From Pseudoduganella lutea (GTDB lineage Bacteria; Pseudomonadota; Gammaproteobacteria; Burkholderiales; Burkholderiaceae_D): DNA of 64,000 nucleotides. Below the pieces are notes generated by a model, which did no database searches, was not told where the DNA came from, and saw only the letters and a list, made by a program, of their open reading frames with translations. The translations under genes were made by a program, and so were the position numbers. The stretch's first letter is position 1, and every line of letters starts with the position of its first letter. Positions 61,953 to 64,000 of the stretch are shown in pieces. The DNA is taken from the NCBI RefSeq assembly GCF_004209755.1, contig NZ_CP035913.1:62001-126000 (forward strand), read 5' to 3'.

Positions 61953-64000
61953 ATGCGCACACCAACCCAGAAAACCCTGATCAATCTCGCCGTGGCCAGC
62001 GCCTGCGCGCTGCTGGCCGTGCCGGGCTACGCCCAGCAGGCCGGCGCCCCCGCCAGCGGCACGAATACACCCGCGAACCCGGCCGGCGATGCGGCCCAGG
62101 CACCAACGCCAACGCCGGAGAATACGCAGGCAAGAACGCCAGACAGCACGCAAGAGAGTCCGCAAGCAAACGCGCAGGCGAGCACGCCAGCAGGCGCTCC
62201 GGCCGAAGCGGCCGCCGCTCCCACCACCGTCGTGCAGATATCCGGCACCCGCATCGCCGCCCGCGGCTTCACGCAACCCACGCCGACCACGAGCCTGTCG
62301 ACGGCGGACCTGGAGCGGGCCGCCAAGCCGAACCTGTTCAACACACTGGCCGAACTGCCCGCCCTGCAAGGCAGCACGGGCCGCACCACCAGCACCAACA
62401 GCACCAGCAGCGGCATCCAGGGACTGAGCTCGCTGAGCCTGCGCGGCCTCGGCACGATCCGCACGCTGACCTTGCTCGACGGCCAGCGCGTGGTGGGTGC
62501 CAACGTCACCGGCGTCACCGACGTCTCCCAGTTCCCGCAACTGCTCGTCAAGCGCGTCGACGTGGTGACGGGCGGCGCCTCCGCCTCGTATGGTTCGGAT
62601 GCGGTCGGCGGTGCGGTCAACTTCATCACCGACAAGAAATTCAAGGGCTTCAAGTTCAACGCCGAAGGCGGCCAGACAAAGTACCACGACGATGAACACG
62701 GCACCCTGCAGGCGGCATGGGGCAGCAGCTTCGCGGGCGACCGCCTGCACGTCACGCTGTCCGGCGAATTCATGAAGGAAAATGGCATCGATTCGCCGGG
62801 CTTCGGCGAAGTGGGCCCGAACGGGCGCACGTGGTTCAAGAACACCGCCTACCAGATCCGTCCGCTGAGCCAGACAACCGACGGCCGGCCGCAGTACACG
62901 GTGATCGACCATGCGCAGCAATTCCAGTATGCAAAGTATGGCCTGATCACCAACGGCCCGCTGCAAGGGACCGCGTTCGGCCAGGGCGGCGTGCCCTACC
63001 AGTTCCAGTATGGTTCCGGCGGGGTGCCCACCGGCACCGGCGCCGTCACCAATTGCGTCAACCCGTTCTGTATCGGCGGCGACCTGTCCGGCAGCGTGGG
63101 AGCCGGCACGAACCTGGCGATGGACCTGAAGCGCAAGGTGGCCTACACCCGCGTGTCGTGGGACCTGAATGCGGACAACGAGATCTACTTCACCATGAAC
63201 TGGGCCCAGGTGAAGTCGCACTTCTCCCCCAACCCGGGCGCGGCCAAGAACGCCAACCTGACGATCCAGTGCGACAACGCATTCGTGCCGGCCTCCATCC
63301 AGGCGGCATGCGCGGCCAACAACATCACGAGCTTCCAGTACGGCACAGCCAACGCGAACTTCCCGGCCAACATCAACGTGCACCCGACGCGCACGCAGCG
63401 CCGCTTCGTGATCGGCGCGGACGGCAAGATCCCCCTGTTCGGCAAGGAATGGTCGTACGACGCCTACGTGACGCGCGGCGAGAACACCACCAACATCAAC
63501 GTGCACGACATCACGCTGAACGCGCGCTATAACGCGGCGATCGACGCCGTGCGCCTGCCGAACGGCGGCATCGCATGCCGCAATCCGGTCGCCGCCGCAT
63601 CGGGCTGCGTGCCGGTCAACATCATCGGCAACAACCCGATCTCGCCGGGCGCATGGGCCTATATCGCGCCGCTGAACGGCCCGCGCCAGTACACCACGCA
63701 AAGCCAGGACGTGGCCAGCTTCAACATGAACGGCGAGGCATTCGAAGGCTGGGCCGGTCCCATCCTGATGGCGTTCGGCGCGGAATACCGCCGCGAGAAA
63801 TACCAGGTACGCGGCGACGCGTATGGCGCCGGCGTGGATGAACTGTCACCGAACACGTCCGCCTACCCGGCCGACCCGCTGCTGAACACCGCGGTGGGCA
63901 ACAACTGGTACGCCGGCAATTACCACAACGGCGATGGCAGCTACAGCGTGCGCGAAGCGTACGTGGAACTGAACATGCCGCTGCTGAAGTCCGACACGTG
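61953..64000 (+). CDS. TonB-dependent receptor, 5' part (cut by window end)
   Basis: At least 682 residues, still open at the window edge. GTGGAGA precedes ATG 61953. Signal peptide cleaved near GYAQQ (~26); then ~65 residues of Ala/Pro/Thr/Gln-rich low-complexity linker. The TonB-box/plug region follows (TVVQISGTRIAARGF, LRGLGTIRTLTLLDGQRV, RVDVVTGGASASYGSDAVGGAVNF), then barrel strands. It is the same broad class as the receptors at 35504 and 41208 but with a far longer linker. It lies 138 bases behind gluconokinase; cargo unknown, perhaps a sugar acid or oligosaccharide. Confidence 0.87.
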   Translation, partial: MRTPTQKTLINLAVASACALLAVPGYAQQAGAPASGTNTPANPAGDAAQAPTPTPENTQARTPDSTQESPQANAQASTPAGAPAEAAAAPTTVVQISGTRIAARGFTQPTPTTSLSTADLERAAKPNLFNTLAELPALQGSTGRTTSTNSTSSGIQGLSSLSLRGLGTIRTLTLLDGQRVVGANVTGVTDVSQFPQLLVKRVDVVTGGASASYGSDAVGGAVNFITDKKFKGFKFNAEGGQTKYHDDEHGTLQAAWGSSFAGDRLHVTLSGEFMKENGIDSPGFGEVGPNGRTWFKNTAYQIRPLSQTTDGRPQYTVIDHAQQFQYAKYGLITNGPLQGTAFGQGGVPYQFQYGSGGVPTGTGAVTNCVNPFCIGGDLSGSVGAGTNLAMDLKRKVAYTRVSWDLNADNEIYFTMNWAQVKSHFSPNPGAAKNANLTIQCDNAFVPASIQAACAANNITSFQYGTANANFPANINVHPTRTQRRFVIGADGKIPLFGKEWSYDAYVTRGENTTNINVHDITLNARYNAAIDAVRLPNGGIACRNPVAAASGCVPVNIIGNNPISPGAWAYIAPLNGPRQYTTQSQDVASFNMNGEAFEGWAGPILMAFGAEYRREKYQVRGDAYGAGVDELSPNTSAYPADPLLNTAVGNNWYAGNYHNGDGSYSVREAYVELNMPLLKSDT

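Overview
The window is high-GC DNA from a Gram-negative heterotroph, most likely a betaproteobacterium of the Oxalobacteraceae (Massilia/Duganella/Pseudoduganella type). Pointers are the three large TonB-dependent receptors, three PEP-CTERM proteins, a Burkholderiales-type trimeric porin, the beta-ketoadipate pathway, many secreted plant-polysaccharide hydrolases, and several families of dispersed inverted repeats. The lineage is an inference from gene content; no marker gene (rRNA, ribosomal protein) is present.

1-16.7 kb, aromatic acid catabolism: end of pcaB, a fused pcaC-pcaD gene, vanAB with a divergent MarR-type regulator, pcaIJF, a complete branched-chain-amino-acid-type ABC permease (livHMGF), two separate substrate-binding proteins, an IclR-type PcaR and a porin. 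The genes describe outer membrane entry (porin), periplasmic capture (two binding proteins), uptake (one permease), demethylation of vanillate to protocatechuate (VanAB) and the lower protocatechuate branch to succinyl-CoA and acetyl-CoA. Two near-identical PcaR-type operators (15-bp palindrome plus a third half-site at the same offset) tie the pcaI promoter to the porin/binding-protein promoter. The other binding protein is in the vanAB transcription unit. A D-2-hydroxyacid dehydrogenase closes the block.

16.7-29.8 kb, mixed housekeeping: a PEP-CTERM protein with a good sigma-54 promoter and an upstream 20-bp motif, an alpha/beta hydrolase, a redoxin/2OG-oxygenase fusion, a chemoreceptor, an rnz - AI-2E-type exporter - FdhF/YdeP oxidoreductase operon, and small conserved proteins (DUF5710, UBP zinc finger, YjbQ, DUF3297, GFA, DUF4440).

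29.9-38.5 kb, pectin utilisation: a six-hairpin glycosidase-like protein, PL10 pectate lyase, GH28 polygalacturonase and a TonB receptor, with a hexuronate-regulator-like palindrome in front of the receptor. 38.9-43.9 kb: a PEP-CTERM-like protein, a secreted cyanophycinase and a second TonB receptor. 43.9-47.7 kb: AT-richer accessory DNA with small membrane proteins and much apparently non-coding sequence. 47.7-64 kb: a HAF-repeat PEP-CTERM protein, a tandem-winged-helix GntR regulator, GH95 and GH2 glycosidases, a Tat-exported Gfo/Idh oxidoreductase, a GntP permease, a predicted secreted phosphatase-nuclease fusion, gluconokinase with two operators, and the start of a third TonB receptor.

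Four genes (18.1, 22.8, 28.9 and 29.9 kb) are each broken by loss of exactly one base in a C/G homopolymer. That shared signature suggests assembly indels rather than four independent pseudogenes.
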